Positions 12,901 through 25,573 are shown, counted from the first letter of the stretch. The stretch: DNA of 64,000 nucleotides from Sindora glabra (GCA_020226215.1 CM035235.1:71759283-71823282), one strand, 5' to 3'. Numbers and translations: made by a program. The notes: generated by a model not told the origin, from the sequence alone.

Positions 12901-13400
12901 ATTAAACTTGAAAGATCGATCATTTAAACTGTAAGACCACATGGTAAAACGTTGTTCGACCACAGGATCACATTCTATATATTGATCGTGCGACATCTCA
13001 AAACTGCTATAAATCAATAATCTAGATTTGCCCACGATATTTTCTTATTAGTCATTTGTAGTTTAGCACATATAAAGCTATGTTAGTTGATTTAAGCATA
13101 GAAGAGGTCCCTATAGTGACCACCCACCATCTGAGCTTTCTGCGTGATTTACTCTTACCATCACGAATAACTATGCAAATTTCAAGAAATGTACATGACG
13201 GTAATATCTAAAAGGCCGGCACTTCTGCCTGTGATAATTGATACCAGACAATACAACCAACGATTTATTATACATGTTCTTTTCATATATAACATCAAAA
13301 CACAACACTTACTAGAAAAACTAGTAGTCTTGCCCATTCTGCCTATCACTCTAGAACAAATTTTCCAACTAGTTGTTAATGTCAGTTGTATATTTGAACT
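9956..13400. repeat. Repeated block, copy 2
   Basis: This is collinear with copy 1 (9963-12475) and, over its whole length from 10167, with copy 3 (13445-16815). The period to copy 3 is about 3.3 kb. Relative to copies 1 and 3 it lacks about 130 bases at 12400, where the others carry an arm of an inverted repeat. Its right third (12780-13400) carries the minus-strand FAR1-like fragment. Copies 2 and 3 abut within a few tens of bases, so they form a head-to-tail tandem pair. Confidence 0.85.
12780..13400 (-). pseudogene. FAR1/FHY3-like (MULE-derived) pseudogene fragment, copy 2
   Basis: Read on the minus strand, about 13320-13200 translates as VLCFDVIYEKNMYNKSLVV followed by LSGINYHR. This matches the start of the MULE transposase domain of FAR1/FHY3-family proteins, where the Asp of the F-D-x-x-Y motif is the first acidic catalytic residue. 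Further 3', around 12940-12860, YSLNDRSFKFNSNIF resembles the segment around the SWIM zinc finger, but the expected C-x-C is N-x-N. The frame shifts between these parts and the N-terminal domains are absent, cut off where copy 3 begins. It is a broken fragment of the gene better preserved at 16180-18290. Confidence 0.6.
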
Positions 13401-13439
13401 AATTCGACATATAATAATGGAGAAGAGTAATAATGTTTG

Positions 13440-16400
13440 TTTCTTACCAGTAGAGAATAAAATTTTCTGAGTGGTTCCATTATGTTGGGTTCCTATTAAA
13501 TATCCCCCAGCAATTAACATTTATGTATTTCGTGACAGTTCGTCAAGATAAATCTCGTGAATGATGTTTTTATTTCTTAGAAAAAAATGAATGATACTAT
13601 TTTATATTGTCAACATTATAACTTGATATATGGATTGGTGTTGCCATTAATTAGAAAGAAGCAAAAGGGATCATTATGAAATGTAAAAGGATTACATTAA
13701 TTGGATTCTTTTGACGACAAAAGAGAAGACGGCTAGGAAAACGAAGTAGATATATTTTTTCCGTAACACTTTAAGATTGCGGTCTCTAACCGCTAATGCT
13801 TTTGCATTAATATAATTTTCGTGCGCGTGTATCTGTAGTATCTGAAAGCCGTACTAGATTAATTTAGATTCGAATTGGGTTGAATTTTGGATTTTTGATA
13901 TCTAATAGTTGCATTAAATTAATTTAAAATTGAGTCAAATTGGACTCCTTTTAGAGGATAAAACTTTTTCTAATATCTACTTTTTCTATTCACAAGATTT
14001 GAATAAAAAACCTTACTTAATGAGACCGAACTTTTAACCACACAAATCAACAAGGATAGGTTCTTGAAAATATATTACACTTAATCTCCTTGGTATTTAA
14101 CTTAAATATACATATCTTGTAAATATACACTCATTTTTTTAAATTTTTGGAGCATAATAATTGACATATATTTAGAATAGAGGGGAAAAAACGTGGATGT
14201 GTGTGTGTGTAGAAAAAAGATGTCATTTTATAAGTAATTAATTAGCTCAAAAAATTATGAATTCAGATTAAGGTTGTAGTCCCATTAGTATACGATTGTA
14301 TTGTAAAAATTGTATGTTGATATAGAAAATAATAATCAATACTATCAAAAATTAGATTTAGTATATACAAATATATTTTGTCATACAATTTGTAATTTAA
14401 AATCTTGATAAAGACTGATTTCATTCTTAAGGAATGTACCCTTTTTTTTATATGGATTACAATGATAGTTATGAAAGAGAGTTTTTTTTTTTTTTTAACT
14501 TTCATGAAATATAGTATTTGAGGGAGCAAACTCGGGGAGGGTTCTGAATATTTTTATAATTACCCTAAATAATAAACCTTTTAATTTAATCTTGAACTTT
14601 TGAGTTGAATTCATTTTCATATTTCGGGTCTTTTTATTTTTAAAATGGTATGTTTTGAACAGTTCAATGGATTCAAAATTGATTCATTATTAATATAAAT
14701 TAATTTTATTCTATTATTCACTCATATATTGTTATATCAATAAATATTATTAAAAAAATTTATTATTATTGTTAAAAATGTATAATTACTACTTTTTTAA
14801 TAACATATCTTCTTATCATTTAATAATAATGTAAAAAAATTTATACTAACAAAAAATTAAATTTAAACCCCAATTTAATTTGTTAAAGTGTGTCCATTCC
14901 TCATTAAATTAAGGAGTTTAAATTAGATCCACTATTAGTATAAAATGCTTTATACTATTATTGAAAGAAAAGAAGATCCACATAGTAATTAAGAATTTTT
15001 AATAACAGTAAAAAATTTTAATAATTTTTATTAATAGGGTAACACATGAATAAAAAATAATGTAAAGTTATTTTGCACTTATGGTGAATTAAATTTACAT
15101 CCTAAATTAAAATGACTTTTCTTTTCCACACTAAATAGTCCAACAATCAAGCTCTGTATCAGGCAATATATAGCGGATATATGCACTTTTCAGATTGCTC
15201 TTTGTGGGAATTAGCTTCTATTAACACACAAATTAACTAATTCGAAAACATCCTATCCAATGATAAAAACAAAAGTTAGTTAAAAATAATAATGCATAAT
15301 ATTAGATATATCCTTATTTTTTTAAGATAAATAAACCAATTTTGTTTACCGTATATTTCGTGTATGTAAATGTTGCCATTTCGATTGACATTCTAAGTTT
15401 TATCTAATGTGTTTCTTTTGTTTATCCCTATATACCAAAATAATCTCAATTTACGTGAAAATAATCTTAACTTATCTAGCACACGCAGTGTAGTATGTAG
15501 AGCATAACACCGATGGGTGAGCAGAATTCTCGAGCATAAATACGGGCCTCCTTGTACCGGATTTAGGCGTATGACCAAAGAAAATTGTGTGTGTAAATGA
15601 GAGCCTTCCAAATGAGAAATTCTAGATACATAGCATTGCTATATTACATTACATGATATCATTTACATCATTTTTTTAAATATTAAATTATTTATGACTT
15701 TTAATTTAGTATGATAACTATTGCTGCAATTAATATATTTAGTTATTCAAATGAGGGATATCTGCATTTTTATAAATCTCATATTAATTTCGATATACCG
15801 CCAACTTTTTATCAAACATTTAATTAGTGTACATAAGCCTCATAAAAATGTAGAGGATTCATTCATTTGAATTGTTAAATGAGCTAATTGCAGCAACGGT
15901 TATTACACTAACTCAAAACTCATAAATAATTTAATATTTAAAAAGTCATTCTAAATAGCATCATACATGCCACATACTTAATAATTTTTCCTTACAAACA
16001 TGTGGATGTATTCATATCCCTGTACAACCTAATTAAGTGTTATAATTAGTGTAATCTTGGCATCCTTAGTTGTGCAAAGGCACATGATATTATTCTGAGA
16101 CTTTCTTTTCTTTACTGTTCTTAATTCAAACCTAATACAATATTAAAGCCATCATCAAGCTCATCACCGTTATACATGATGCTTTTCCCCAGCCACACAT
16201 GTAATAAATAATACATCTGGTGCCAGATATTGTTGCTCTCAATTGGAGACAATTACTTTGGATCTAGTGTAAATGCGCTGGTGATAGCCAAATACCACCA
16301 AAATGTTCGAATTAAACTTGAAAGATCAATCATTTAAACAACAAGACCACATGGTAAAACGTTGTTCGACCATCGGATCACATTTTATATATTGATCGTG

Positions 16401-16815
16401 TGACATCTCGAAACTGCTATAAATCAATAATCTAGATGTGCCTGCGATATTTTCTTATTATTCTTTTGTAGTTTAGCAGATACGAAGGTATGTTAATTGA
16501 TTTAAGCATGGAAGAGGTCCTGATAGTGACCACTATCCGAGTTTTCTGCGTGATTTACTCAGACCATCATGAATAACTATGCCAAATTCAAGAAAAGTAC
16601 GTCACGGTAATATCTAAAAGGCCGGCGCTAAATATTGCGTTCTTCCTATGACAATTGATACCAGACAATACAACCAACGATTTATTGTACATGTTCTTTT
16701 CATATGTCGCATCAAAGCACAACACATCCGAGAGAAATTAGTAGTCTTGCGTATACTGCCTATCACTCTAGAGCAAATTTTCCAACCGATTATTAATGTC
16801 AGTTGTTTATATTTG
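13440..16815. repeat. Repeated block, copy 3
   Basis: This is a direct repeat of copy 2. It opens with TAGAGAATAAAATTTTCTGA and runs through the AAATATCCCCCAGC landmark, the 200-bp TIR elements (14665-14870 and 14930-15110), the CCGGATTTAGGCGTATGACC block near 15560 and the minus-strand transposase fragment. Beyond 16815 it no longer matches copy 2, because the FAR1-like sequence continues to its N-terminal part here. Confidence 0.85.
15640..15985. repeat. Inverted-repeat (MITE-like) insertion inside copy 3
   Basis: TTAAATATTAAATTATTT followed by ATTGCTGCAATTAA (about 15675-15735) returns in reverse complement at about 15890-15950, and the arms extend outward through CATG...ATCATTT. Copy 2 keeps only the right arm (12480-12570), and copy 1 keeps only the left arm (about 7005-7065). 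The three copies have therefore lost different parts of one element. Confidence 0.6.
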
Positions 16816-18290
16816 ACAAATGACAAAGGATCTCTATCAGCCTTCCCTTGAAGATAATATACTGTTACTAGTGCATCCCCCTCTATGATTCTTGACCATT
16901 TCTCTTTATCAAAGTGATTTTACATCTCCTTTCGAGTGTACCCTACATTTTCATGTACATCGACTTGTTGTCACAAGTTGGCCTTGTGAACTAAATGACC
17001 AGGCAAACGAGCTCCGATTGGGATGAAACTTGGCAGATAAATCAAGCATATAATGGAGCACTTGTAGACCAAATTTGGAACCAATCCAACTTGTGTACAA
17101 TTTTTTCTAATTTTTCCCATTTTGGACTTTGCTTGTAATTTTGACCAAGGAAACTTATCCAGTGCGAGTAGGAAAGTACATGGCTGTCATCCTTGGATTA
17201 TTATCTTTGTATCGGTGTATTTTGGTAGAGAAATTTCACCCGGAGCTTGCCCAAACCCTTTATGACAGCTCGAAAAAAGTATATCTACTCCTGCAATTTA
17301 GGATTTAGTTCATAATACTCTTTAGGGGGGAGTGCTTGGTAACCTTAGTGGAAGCTCAGCACTAACCTAGGGGATGGAATGTGCGGCTTGGTGCCTCTCT
17401 TGCATATTTTCAACACTATAATGAAGGATTATATTAATAAAAGAAGTAACCCCTCTTCTATAATTCGTTTGTCCTGAATTTTATCGCTTTTACCCGCATT
17501 TGCTTGCATGTGTTCGAATTCCATTTTATGCACCATTGTTGCCTTTCTATATATGTTGGTTGCCTTTATATGATACTTATGTGCTTACGGTTACCCCGAA
17601 TATGCTATACTTATATGTTTGGCTCATTTATTCTAAACTTGATTGGTGTATTAACCGGTAGGCTGGCTTATTCCTCAGGTGGTGAAGGTTTAAGCACCGC
17701 ACGTCCCAACTATTGAGTTGCCGGTCTGTGACACTTGTCCAACCATGTAACCCATGATATAAGCAGTTTGTATGCCACATGCCCGCATGCTGTCAACCTG
17801 TGCAACGTCAACCTTAATCAATGTGATCAAATGAAAGGACTATGCTCTATTCCAACCAATGGTTTCCCACTACGCTGCTCAACAGACTGTCACCCAGAAT
17901 GTCCTCGATGTCCTCACCCTGTGCATATGAAACTGTGCTCTGCATCCAAATATAGTCATAGCCTTATCCATCCTCCGTCTGTCGACCCTTTTTAAAATGC
18001 TTCCGATCTCTATGCTCTTTACAACTGCATGCCCATCTCCAGCCCACAATTTCCTTCCTTGCATTGCGTCAGATGATACTTTTCCAAACTCCAAATTCAA
18101 TAACTCTTGCATACTGTAGGTACCATTTCTGCCACCTTAATACTGTCAACTTCCGTACGCATTACACCATCTCTTGTGAGAACCCGCAAGACATTGACAT
18201 CATCCTTATCTATTTTATCACCATCTCATGTCGCTACGCTTCCCACTGCTCATCCAATCTGCACAACCCTGCCACATAAAAAATGCACAG
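16180..18290 (-). pseudogene. FAR1/FHY3-family (MULE transposase-derived) pseudogene
   Basis: FAR1/FHY3 proteins are Mutator-transposase-derived plant transcription factors; related MULE transposases share the same layout. On the minus strand the family's order is visible across several frames. About 18110-17880 gives a FAR1 DNA-binding-domain-like tract including MTIFGCRAQFHMHRV and FWVTVC. Then comes VAQVDSMRACGIQTAYIMGY (about 17800-17745), followed after the solo LTR by VGYTRKEM, HFDKEKW and GDALVTVYYLQGKADRDPL (about 16950-16815). Next is FLSDVLCFDATYEKNMYNKS (about 16735-16670) with the first catalytic Asp, and a decayed SWIM-like tract near 16330. Stops and frameshifts occur throughout, and a 765-bp LTR splits it, so it cannot encode a working protein. 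I cannot tell a dead host gene from a dead MULE because no terminal repeats were found. Confidence 0.7.
16969..17733. mobile_element. Solo LTR, 765 bp, with perfect 5-bp target duplication
   Basis: It starts TGTCACAAGTTG and ends CCGGTCTGTGACA, so the termini are a 6-bp perfect inverted repeat TGTCAC/GTGACA with canonical TG...CA ends. CTTGT occurs immediately outside both ends (16964-16968 and 17734-17738). Removing the element and one CTTGT rejoins the FAR1-like reading frame on the minus strand, an independent check of the borders. No internal retrotransposon coding sequence is present. An AATAAA-type context near 17430 fits an LTR polyadenylation region. The superfamily is unassigned. Confidence 0.85.
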
Positions 18291-18875
18291 TATCAAACCA
18301 AGCAATTCTGTTGTCAATCTTCGGATATAATGTACACAACATAAAATTCATCCATTCTAATGAATACCTATACATATTTCTACCGTCTACTTGTGATCAC
18401 TTCGACCTATCCGTTGGCACATGGTTGTGTTCCTCACTATCTTCATCCCTTCTGCAAATCCTCATATATTTAGAGTTTCATCTCCCATACATACATATAC
18501 TCAGTTTGTGTCTTTTTGTTTGTGTGTATGTTTGCGCTGGACTGTTCCTTGTCGCACAATGCCAACACATGGAATGTCGTGTCAAACAACCAACATAGTT
18601 AAAATGAGCAACTCATGTACATCACTAACGGCAAAATACAAAACGTGATAATGCAATATCTGCTATGGTGCTGTAGATTGTATTTGACATTACAGGGGCA
18701 ATATCTCTTATGCGCAACCCCAAAGGTGTCACCTACACCACTCTGCTTAAAGAATCGTTGCAACATTACAGTTCCACGTGATGTCACAATACCGCTCTAG
18801 ATATAGTTGCAAAGCTACATCTCAGTACTCATTCATAATATCAAAATTTGCCCCAAACTATGTCGTTTCAATACC
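18291..18875. other. Unassigned sequence upstream of the FAR1-like pseudogene
   Basis: This is less AT-rich than its surroundings. Minus-strand translation gives scattered protein-like stretches (for example around 18340-18260) broken by stops. It may be further 5' sequence of the same pseudogene, but I recognise no domain. Confidence 0.35.
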
Positions 18876-18883
18876 AAATGAGT

Positions 18884-19417
18884 AGAGGTATACATGGGTT
18901 GATCTCGGTGGGTTTTAGGCTAAGCTAAACGAGCCAAACAATAAAAAAATTATGGCCAGAGCTTAACTCGGTCCAATTACATTTTAAAAAATGTTGGCTC
19001 AACCTGGCCTAATTTTTAATATATATGGCTCGAAACCCAACCCAATAATCTAATTATTTTGAATTTTTTTATTTTTTAAGTAAAAAATTTATTTTTAAAA
19101 TAAAAATATACATTTAAAGAGAAAATATGATACTTAAATATATAAAATATTTAATTAGATCAAATTAATCTTCTTTATATTAAAAATAATTAGATATAAT
19201 TATTTTTTTAATATATAATTATATTATAAAAATAAATTAATATAATCGGACTAAGTCAGGCTAACCCATTTCTTTTTATTTTGGCCCGATTATTAATCAG
19301 ACTATTAAAAAAAGTCAAACGATCTTATCAAGCTAAAAAAAAAGAGTTCAAACCTAATATTTTTTCGAGTCTACCCTATAAGGCCAAACAGGTTGTCCGA
19401 CCCATATACATCTCTGT
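18884..19417. mobile_element. Non-autonomous hAT-like element, 534 bp
   Basis: The left end AGAGGTATACATGGGTTGA is mirrored by the reverse complement of the right end, ACAGAGATGTATATGGGTCGG. Flanking octamers AAATGAGT (18876-18883) and AAATAAGT (19418-19425) differ at one base, fitting the 8-bp target duplication of hAT elements. The GC-richer subterminal parts (GGCTCGAAACCCAACCC, GGCTAACCCATTT) around an AT-rich core are typical of plant non-autonomous hATs. No ORF. Confidence 0.7.
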
Positions 19418-19425
19418 AAATAAGT

Positions 19426-22400
19426 TACCTGCATATATGTCATCGTCACTTAATCACTAAGTACGGGCACCTATCATGGTTTCCCTCATTCCATCCTTAT
19501 TGAATATGGTATTCCTTATATGGGCGCACACTAATCCATAACTCGTTTCACCAAGGTTTTTGCAATTAAAGTATGTATTCAATTTCCCAAGTTGGCAGCA
19601 GGCATGTCTCCTCCATCTCTTCATTTCTAATTACCACATATAGCAATTTATTCTCACCCAACACAAATGCAAGTAATTGGGAGCCTTGTGTATTCACAAA
19701 AGGAAATGAAAATAATATGTAAGATGACTTGCAAATTATTTTCGTCTCACTATCTGAGTTAACCAAATATTCTCCACATATTCCTCTATGCAATACTTAA
19801 CTTGCTCTACAGAACAATTAGGGGTGTGCAATCTATTCTAGCTTTGTCCACTCAAAATTCCTCAATATACTTTTCCCTATTGAAAATAATATATGCACTA
19901 TTACCTCTCACATGACAACTTGATCCACTCTCACTTATTGTTATCATCTTCGATGCTACAACAACCAATGCAAATCAAAATGTGCAAGAAAATGCCCTAC
20001 TCTAGAGGATGATAGGATCATCCTCTGTTCTCTTCCTCCTATTCTTCAAGACAATCATACACAGCTTAACATTTATCATCATAGACCAACATTATTGTCA
20101 TCCAATTTTTTTAACTCAAGCATAAACCTTAATTTAAGGGGTCTATATTACTTATGTTCAAAATATATCTACTTTTAAGAAATCTAAACCTATTAAGACT
20201 CTGAATTGGGCCAACCTATAGGTTTTAACTATGAGCCCGCAGGTTTAGCAAATACAAGTTAACCCATGATGAATTGAACCTATAACGAACTGGTCTATAT
20301 TATCTACACTCAAAAATGAGTTTAATTTTAAAGGTCCAAACTCATAAAAAATGCATAACAAGTACGAACCAACTTGCAATTCATTGACCCTTTTGACACC
20401 CTTACATATTCCTTGCCATGGAACAATTAATCATTTCAATCACAGAAACCTCCTATATAAGATTGCATGTTTTGTAGTAGCAAAATTGTTTATATTGTAA
20501 GTGCAATTATAATTTTAGGGTCATTCTTTGATACTCCCTTGAAATAGGGAGTAGTAGTATGACCTTTACAATTTTTTTCTTAAGATATTGTAATTTTTTA
20601 TAGAATTTCTAAAATTTATCTATTATAACTATCATTATTCATATTATAAAATTTATAAAAAAATTATAATGTTTATGTGAACAATTGCGCTTCATAATTT
20701 ATAGGAGCATCATTATGAAAAAAAATTTGCAAATTTTATAGAAAAAATATTAATTTTATGAAAAACTCTCATATAATTAACAATTTTATTAGTGTGGTAC
20801 CGAAGTGGACCCTATAATTTAATTGTAATTTTGCATGTAGTTCAGAATGTTCGGAGGAAAGTGATAAATGTATTTTATAATTTATCTTTCTTAATATATA
20901 TATATATATATATAATAGCATTATCACAAAATGATGAAGACAGACGCAAATTAGAATTATATGCAAGAAAATTGCGAGATATTGCTCTAAAGATGTCCTT
21001 TCTTTTTAATAATAGAAGCTATTATACTATTAAAGATACATATAAAAAAAATTAAATGTGATTTGAACCAAAAGGCTACGAACTTCTCGGAATTCCTTTA
21101 TGATATAACACAAATATGCAAGAGAAAAGAAAGAAATATTTAATGATCTTTTTCTTCAAGTTAAGCAACCCCTGTTAAGAATTCCCTCATTCTAAACCAT
21201 ATATGCCCTCACATATTTTTAATACTTTGCATATTTATACATAATTAAGTGAATAACTCATGCATTTACAGCAAAGTACTTCTGAGAACACTGACGTCAT
21301 CTCGAGAACTAGTGAAAACTCAATTAACACTTGCATCCATTTTCGCTGGGCTCATTTCATTTTGTCGAATATGCAGGAAAACAAAACCGGCCAGAGACAA
21401 TTTATCTATCTTCATGTGATCATAGGCTCTGCGTCCCATACATGCCCACGTGACCGTCAACCTCATCGCAATCCTAAACAGAAGTGGCAATTTATTTTAA
21501 TTTATTTAGTTATTAAACATGTTAAGCATATCAATTCGTCTAACTCATTTATAAATTTTAATTAATAAATTTTATATTATAAAATTATTTCATAAATTTA
21601 ATTACTTATTATTTATTGTAAAAATATTTTAAATTATTAATAAAATATTTTTTAATTTTTATTATTATTTGATTAAAATAAAATTTTTATATTTTTATTA
21701 TATATATTTATTTATAATTTAATTATTAATTTTTTAGTAATATTTTAAAAGTTTTAATATAATTTTTTAAATAAATTGACATATTAATCCAAATTTGTAC
21801 AAATATATCTCATTCTTATAAAATTATTATGTAGAAATTATCATTCGTAACACTAAAACAGACATAGGATGTCAACCTATTCTTCGTACTTATCCAAATC
21901 AAACTACTTACAGCTCTTATATTTGTATCTATCTCACATTTTTCAGCCAAGTTGAGGCCTATCTTGTGATTTAAACATTATTGGGATTGACGTCATAAAA
22001 AAGTTGAAAATTAATTAAAAAAATAACGGTCAATATGACCAAAATTTATTTGAATTAATACAATTTCAAAATCTATCACAACTCTAATATAACAAACGAA
22101 TAACTATAATTTAAATTCTCATTTTTTTATATTTATAATTTTCATCGAACGCTAGTTCTGCAATAACACTTAAATGTTTTTTAAAAATATTTTTTACATT
22201 GTTTTAAGTTTGAATTCAAAATATTTCATGAGTAAATGTCTTGCTGCCAACATTTTAGTGCCAAAGTATTACCCAATGTGGCATTAAGGAATTATTTTTA
22301 TATTTGAGATTTGAATCTAAATATATATATTAAGTGAATTATCAAATTTATTATTGAAATAGAAATTAATTGACTACTTTTATTATTATGAAAAATTGTC

Positions 22401-23143
22401 TGACAAATTTGCTACAGGGAAGAAAACCAAGAATTGAACCAGAAAATGTGACTTGAACTCATCCCAATGGAATTATTTCAAGAAGAAATTTGGACCACAA
22501 TATATGCACTTGATGGTTTGAGTGCCCTAGTTGAGAGGGTACGAGAAAAGCTGCCATTGGCTTGTTGCAATTGGTGCTTATAAAAACAATGAGTGATTTT
22601 GATGTGGCTTTCGGAAGTATATGTTAGAACATCAACACCCACGTCATTCATTATATATATATATATATATATATATAAGTTCATTAGAAATTCTTAATAC
22701 ATGACAATTTCGAGAGCTTGTGACCTTGAAATTAATTTTTAGTAATAATTTAAGTTTTTTTTTTTACAACTTTTTTATGATTATTCTGACGAATAGATAT
22801 CTAAGATAAGAAATGATTATTTATGAATATAGGATCAATTTATGTTCCTCAAAGATAATCTAGTAGAAAAGATCAATCGATTGCACTTCCCTTTCCAACA
22901 ATAGATTTTGAGAATGAATCCAAGGTCAAGCTGCAATGGATGAATTCGGAGAATGAAATTAAGGCAGCAATTCATTTATATAGGTTATGGATAATAATGC
23001 ATCTTGACCGTTAATTTTTTGTTGGACTCATCAATACAATGTAATGGTGGGGCCCTAGAACAGAAATTAAGGATCATGTTGCATTACTTTCAATAGCACC
23101 ATATAAAAGGTGATACAGAAGCATATATACACCGTAAAATTTA
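19426..23143. other. Intergenic, no gene supported
   Basis: About 20110-20410 resembles another decayed hAT-like element: it has phrases such as GGGCCAACCTATAGG and TTGACCCTTTTGACACCCTTA but no matching left end. A short hairpin lies at 20519-20566 (ATACTCCCT ... AGGGAGTAGTAGTATGACC). TA dinucleotide runs occur near 20893-20915 and 22648-22677. A minus-strand ORF at 19566-19793 has no homologue I recognise. Confidence 0.4.
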
Positions 23144-23415
23144 GGTTTTATTTATTTTATTGAAAAGTATTTTTTGTAAAATATAATTATAAAATCTTAA
23201 AATGGAAGAAAGTATTTTATTTGTTTAATATTAAATATGAAGAGTTTAAAGAAAGTAATATCCCTTATTTTAGAAAAAAAATTTGTTTTATTCCATATCT
23301 AAACTTCTACATATCATGTTTTTTAATTAATATAAATGGCATATCACTCTTTCATTAGTATCTATATAAATAATATTTTCTTATAAAAAATGCTTTTCGA
23401 TAAAACAAATGAAAC
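23144..23415. mobile_element. MITE, 272 bp (same family as 62509-62905)
   Basis: The left end GGTTTTATTTATTTTATTG followed by AAAAGTATTTTTT pairs with the reverse complement of the right end GTTTCATTTGTTTTATCG followed by AAAAGCATTTTTT, an inverted repeat of about 32 bp. TTTA occurs on both flanks (23140-23143 and 23416-23419). The core is AT-rich and non-coding. Confidence 0.65.
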
Positions 23416-23687
23416 TTTAGTAATAATGAACCTCTCACCACTCACAAATACATGATATCAAGTTTTAGTGATACATGACTGCATTACAGAATTTTAGATG
23501 AAATTATAGAAGAATAAAGTTATAAATGGAGAGGACAAAAAAGTCAGTTACAAAAGCAAACCGGAAGGTGTTAAAGATTTGTCATAAGAATTATAAGTTA
23601 TCTCTTTGAAATGTGGGAAGCTATTGCAGCAATCCTTTAACAGGTATAAGCACTTTTGGTAAGAAATAGCAGAGAAAGGCCAACTAT

Positions 23688-24124
23688 CCCCTTGTTTATC
23701 ATGATAAAAAATAAGAATTCATTTCATTTTTAAATAATTTTTTTTTAATATGGTATTTGGGTTTAAGTAAAAAGAGATTTCATTTCATTTTATTTCATTT
23801 ATACTTTTCATTTTAATTACAATTTTACCATTATAAAATTCCTCTAATTTTGTAAAGATTTCATTAAAATTCATTTCATTTAACCTAAAAAACATATTAT
23901 ATATATATAACTTACCCTTTTTATAACATTGTATTTGCTATGATATCATCAAAATCTACTTTTTAATTGATTTTTATGTATTTGTCAATATATTACAAAT
24001 GAATTGAAATCATTATTTTTAATAAAGTTACCAAACAATAAAATTCATTTGTAAATAAATTGAAATTATTTCTATTGAAATGAAATAAAATTAATTCTAA
24101 AAAATTGTCATACCAAACAAACCC
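23688..24124. mobile_element. Tourist/PIF-like MITE, 437 bp
   Basis: The left end CCCCTTGTTTATCATGATA and the reverse complement of the right end GGGTTTGTTTGGTATGACA form an imperfect inverted repeat that continues into AGAATT...TTTCATTT. TAT flanks both sides (23685-23687 and 24125-24127), fitting a 3-bp target duplication. Repeated TTTCATTT motifs fill the interior. Confidence 0.55.
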
Positions 24125-24127
24125 TAT

Positions 24128-25448
24128 CTGGTTATATTAAGGGTCCATCTGATTACATTAAGGGTTTCGTAGGTGGTTTTTTTTTTCATTTTTTTTTTGG
24201 TTGGTTTCTTATCTTGAGCCGTTTTTACCTGTTTTTTTAGTTTTATGGGTTTTTTTTACTAGATTTCATATATGATGCAGCATCAAGTATTTCTTTAATT
24301 CTAATTCTAGTATGATGGGAAACAAAATTGTTAACATTGATAAACTATTTTAAGATCAAACTCTTTTTCTTTTGGTAAACTATTGAACATGAAAGACTTT
24401 AGTAAGATAGCTTCAGTTGTGCTCACAATCCAATAATATATGTAAATAACACACATTAATATATGGACACGTAAAATTTGCATCACATATATGCATTGAT
24501 TAATCAATATAACTAAAACACTGCCCAGAAAATCTATAATATATACATACAAGCATGTAAAACACAAAAATCATGTGAATCCATACAATTGAATTGCCAT
24601 AATTATGTACGCCGACCAGCAGCTCTTGGAGAATTGATAAATGAGAGGGAATATCTGTGGTCAACTTCAATCTCTAATCGATGTTTTGCCAAAACCCTCA
24701 CCGCCCAGCAACTCCCACGCTACACTTGGCATCCATTTCCAATCTGCAACCTTCTTCCCAAATTCTCACGCAAATCCAATGCACTGTATCTACACATCTT
24801 AAAATTATGTTTGCAGTTAGTGAGAACTTCAGCCAGACAAATAGAAACCCTATATTTTCTGGGAAAAAAGGGCAAAAGTTGGCAGGAAGATTCAAGTTAC
24901 TTTCATCCTCCAAGTTGGTTCAAATCAATTCCCCATATGCCCAAACGTGGCAAAATATGAGGCATTTGAGATAAACGGAGAAAAGTGCAAATTTGGAAGC
25001 CAACAAAGCCAACAAAAACCATATCTCTAAGGATATCAGACTTTCCATCCAGGTTTTGACACTTGCCCACAAATGGCCCCACTATATTTAAGAGTTATCT
25101 CCAGCAATTGCCTCACCATCACAATTAAGATCAAAAGAAAGAGGCGGCACTAACGAATAAAAATAAATGATTGAGCATACTCAGATTAAGAGCATAGACT
25201 TAACTTAAACCTAATTACTTAGATCATCATGCTTCTAAATTGTGGTTGTAATTGCAGTTATAAACTTATAATCAATAGAATTACAAATAAATATAGAATA
25301 ATACAAATATAAATTTTATAATATAAAATTGTAAAAAATTACAATTTCGAAATATCCCATAATTACAAGATATTCCCTGACAAAAATATTATATGGAATA
25401 TTATGGTTGTGAACCACAACTTAAAAGCCTTAATCACATTCACAACCT
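24128..25448. other. Intergenic region upstream of the EVAPPQ gene
   Basis: Bases 24590-24970 are less AT-rich and hold overlapping open frames on both strands, none with a recognisable domain. This could be promoter-proximal sequence or an old coding remnant. The last 150 bases lead into the TATA box at 25449. Confidence 0.4.
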
Positions 25449-25456
25449 TATAAATA
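25449..25456 (+). promoter_or_regulatory. TATA box of the EVAPPQ-family gene
   Basis: TATAAATA lies 118 bases before the ATG at 25574. Allowing about 30 bases to the transcription start, this predicts a pyrimidine-rich 5' leader of roughly 85-90 nt. Confidence 0.65.
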
Positions 25457-25573
25457 CCATCCTTTGCCTTGTGTTTCTTACCCATCTTCAAACCAAACCC
25501 ATTTTCAACTTAACTTAGTTCTTTTCTCTATAGTTCTGATTCTGAGTTATAGCTCTGAACAGTTTGCTTATCA

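Noticed and set aside
18107..18598. 163-codon plus-strand ORF
   Set aside because: It overlaps the minus-strand FAR1-like pseudogene and unassigned upstream sequence; the plus-strand peptide is Ser/Thr/His-rich and unlike any family I know.
19566..19793. 75-codon minus-strand ORF, vaguely like an F-box/DUF295 tail
   Set aside because: The resemblance is too weak; no neighbouring exon or F-box is visible.
20519..20566. Short hairpin considered as a miRNA precursor
   Set aside because: The stem is short with an imperfect lower part, and the AT-rich surroundings produce many such hairpins; nothing supports a mature miRNA.
24589..24974. Overlapping ORFs (up to 123 codons) on both strands upstream of the EVAPPQ gene
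   Set aside because: Three frames are open at once, none has a recognisable domain or splice continuation, and the region is better explained as promoter-side DNA.
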